Part shown: one piece after another, positions 62,721 to 64,000 of the stretch
Layout of the letters: each line of letters begins with the position of its first letter
Position numbering within the stretch: position 1 is the first letter of the stretch
DNA from: Euptelea pleiosperma
Lineage: Eukaryota > Streptophyta > Magnoliopsida > Ranunculales > Eupteleaceae
Length of the DNA stretch: 64,000 bases
Direction of reading: 5' to 3'
Assembly (NCBI GenBank): GCA_035048495.1
Contig: CM068541.1
Span: 2,425,929-2,489,928, forward strand
The notes under the pieces: generated by a model
Seen by the model: the letters and a program-made list of their open reading frames with translations, nothing else
Databases searched by the model: none
What the model was told of the DNA's origin: nothing
Translations under genes and position numbers: made by a program

Positions 62721-63750
62721 GTGACATTTTGTATCATTGTTGGACATGAGATATATCCTCGTCCTTGTTACATATCTAGTGACAGATATCAATTGTAGTC
62801 AAATGACTAGATGGATCGATCAATTGATCATGGGTCCGATAATTTTTGGAGCAACTATGGTGTTGCTGATGCCAACAAGCATATCAATGCAGACTGATAC
62901 CTTAGTGTATTTTGGTCGACTTGATTACGCGTGTAGTGTTCATAGGGAACCTTTTTTGAATACACACGAGACAACGTTGGGAACCTATGCAACTTAGACA
63001 ATCACATGTGTAACAATTAGCCATAGATACAAAGTTCTAAACTCGTTAATAACAATTAGGCATAGATACAAGTTTTAAACGCATGAATCCCGATACATTT
63101 AGAATAACTTTAGATGCTAGATTGTGTACTTCTCGTACTTCTTGATGCCTTCTATCTGATTTTTCTCCTTCTTTGCTCAATGACGGCACTACAGCAATAG
63201 AGTGAGGCTTGACTAGTGGTTTTTTTCCTCTAAATTGTCAAAGTTTTGAGAATCATGTATTTAGTATGAAGACTACTCAAAATCGGCAAGCAAATTACTC
63301 TATCGACTAATTCCAATCCCATTTCATTATTTTTGTACATCTCGAAGCCCAATGGAATTAGCTGAAATCTTCTGGTCCTTATAAAAAAAAGATATCTTCT
63401 GGTAACCATGTTATAGTAAACCTCTAAGAAGAATCATTATTTTTTTTTATTTTTTTTGAAATGATGGGTAGATTAGATCCTGGTGGCAGTACTTAAATTG
63501 GAAGCCAGCCCAGCATTATCTGGGTATAATTTGTTGATGTATGGATGGAGCCATGGTTGAAAGTCTGAGTCTTGGCTGTCGGTTTGTTCTCCGTTGAGAC
63601 TGATCTGACCTCGAGTCTCTGCGATCCAATCCTAATACATGTAAGTTCAAGCTTCTCAAACCTCTCACTATTCTTCTTTTCTCCATAAACAGAGAAAAAT
63701 TGGAGAACACAGGAAACAACTCTCTCCGTTCTTCAATTCTCACTTTCTCA
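62721..63750. other. No gene seen
   Basis: AT-rich. The open frame at 62737-62997 is not supported by any family resemblance. An ultra-short LINE-tail insertion lies at 63377-63393. Confidence 0.35.
63377..63393 (+). mobile_element. Ultra-short LINE-tail insertion
   Basis: CCTTATAAAAAAAAGAT lies between ATCTTCTGGT at 63367-63376 and ATCTTCTGGT at 63394-63403. The CCTTAT-plus-A-run matches the tail CCTTATCAAAAA of the LINE at 47588-48150. Confidence 0.65.
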
Positions 63751-63976
63751 ATGGCTTGCTTTCTTCGTCAACTCCGAGAACCTTCAGATCTGAGAATCAT
63801 CACTAGCTGCAACATCAATCAACCATCTAACCTCTCTGCCCCTCTTCTTCACCAACCCAATCTCATTGAAATAACACCCGGGGACCCAAATAGCATAAAA
63901 CCCACTTGGAAATATAAAACAGAGGCAAAATCAACATATCTTCGCCCTTGCAGATACATCTCTGTTTCCCCTTTAG
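63751..63976 (+). CDS. Possible first exon of an unrecognised gene (partial)
   Basis: An open frame starts at ATG 63751 (MACFLRQLREPSDLRIITSC), is rich in Pro, Asn and Thr with few acidic residues, and runs to a GT donor at 63977 (TTTAG|GTATTA); the unspliced frame stops at 63987. The N-terminus is basic and Ser/Arg-containing, as in organelle targeting peptides. T/C-rich sequence precedes it. I do not recognise the protein. It could be a nested gene, the next gene, or chance. Confidence 0.35.
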
Positions 63977-64000
63977 GTATTATTTGAACCCTATTTCTCC

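Overview
The window is nuclear DNA of a flowering plant. It is AT-rich, its genes have small GT-AG exons, every recognisable gene is a plant or pan-eukaryotic family, and most of the rest is transposon debris. I cannot place it below angiosperm; the TE-filled introns of otherwise ordinary genes would fit a large-genome early-diverging lineage, but that is only an impression.

Gene content by position. A DUF538 secreted protein (6712-7527, +). A two-FAS1-domain fasciclin-like protein (11343-12443, -). A 121-residue small membrane protein of unknown role (15873-16238, -). A four-exon tail-anchored protein of unknown function (23573-26500, +). The nuclear mRNA cap guanine-N7 methyltransferase in 13 exons over 10.3 kb (28154-38493, -). 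A family 1 beta-glucosidase in 13 exons (41426-44671, -). The beta subunit of Rab geranylgeranyl transferase in 9 exons over 9.9 kb (46748-56612, -). The first exon of ribosomal protein L8/uL2 (59768-60207, +). For all complete genes I joined the exons by hand; reading phase closes at every junction and the lengths (164, 366, 121, 339, 373, 499 and 317 residues) suit the families where a family is known. A possible first exon of an unrecognised gene lies at 63751-63976, and a decayed BRI1-like LRR kinase fragment at about 40405-40640.

Mobile DNA. There are at least five LINE remnants carrying the zinc-binding RT tail domain or an RT C-terminus, two tRNA-derived SINE copies, one solo LTR with a 6-bp target duplication, two hAT-type elements sharing TAGGGnTGTCAA termini with 8-bp duplications, a Mutator-like MITE family starting GGGTCGGGCTC with 9-bp duplications, and a related foldback family that carries CCACGTGG (G-box) palindromes in its arms and occurs many times. 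Intron 8 of the Rab prenyltransferase gene (5.8 kb) is almost entirely such material, including a LINE nested in a hAT element.

The genes are unrelated housekeeping or metabolic genes and do not form a pathway or cluster. I found no new multi-gene system. The most unusual signal is a set of 13-17 bp insertions that look like nothing but the last bases and poly(A) of a LINE, each flanked by its own target-site duplication.
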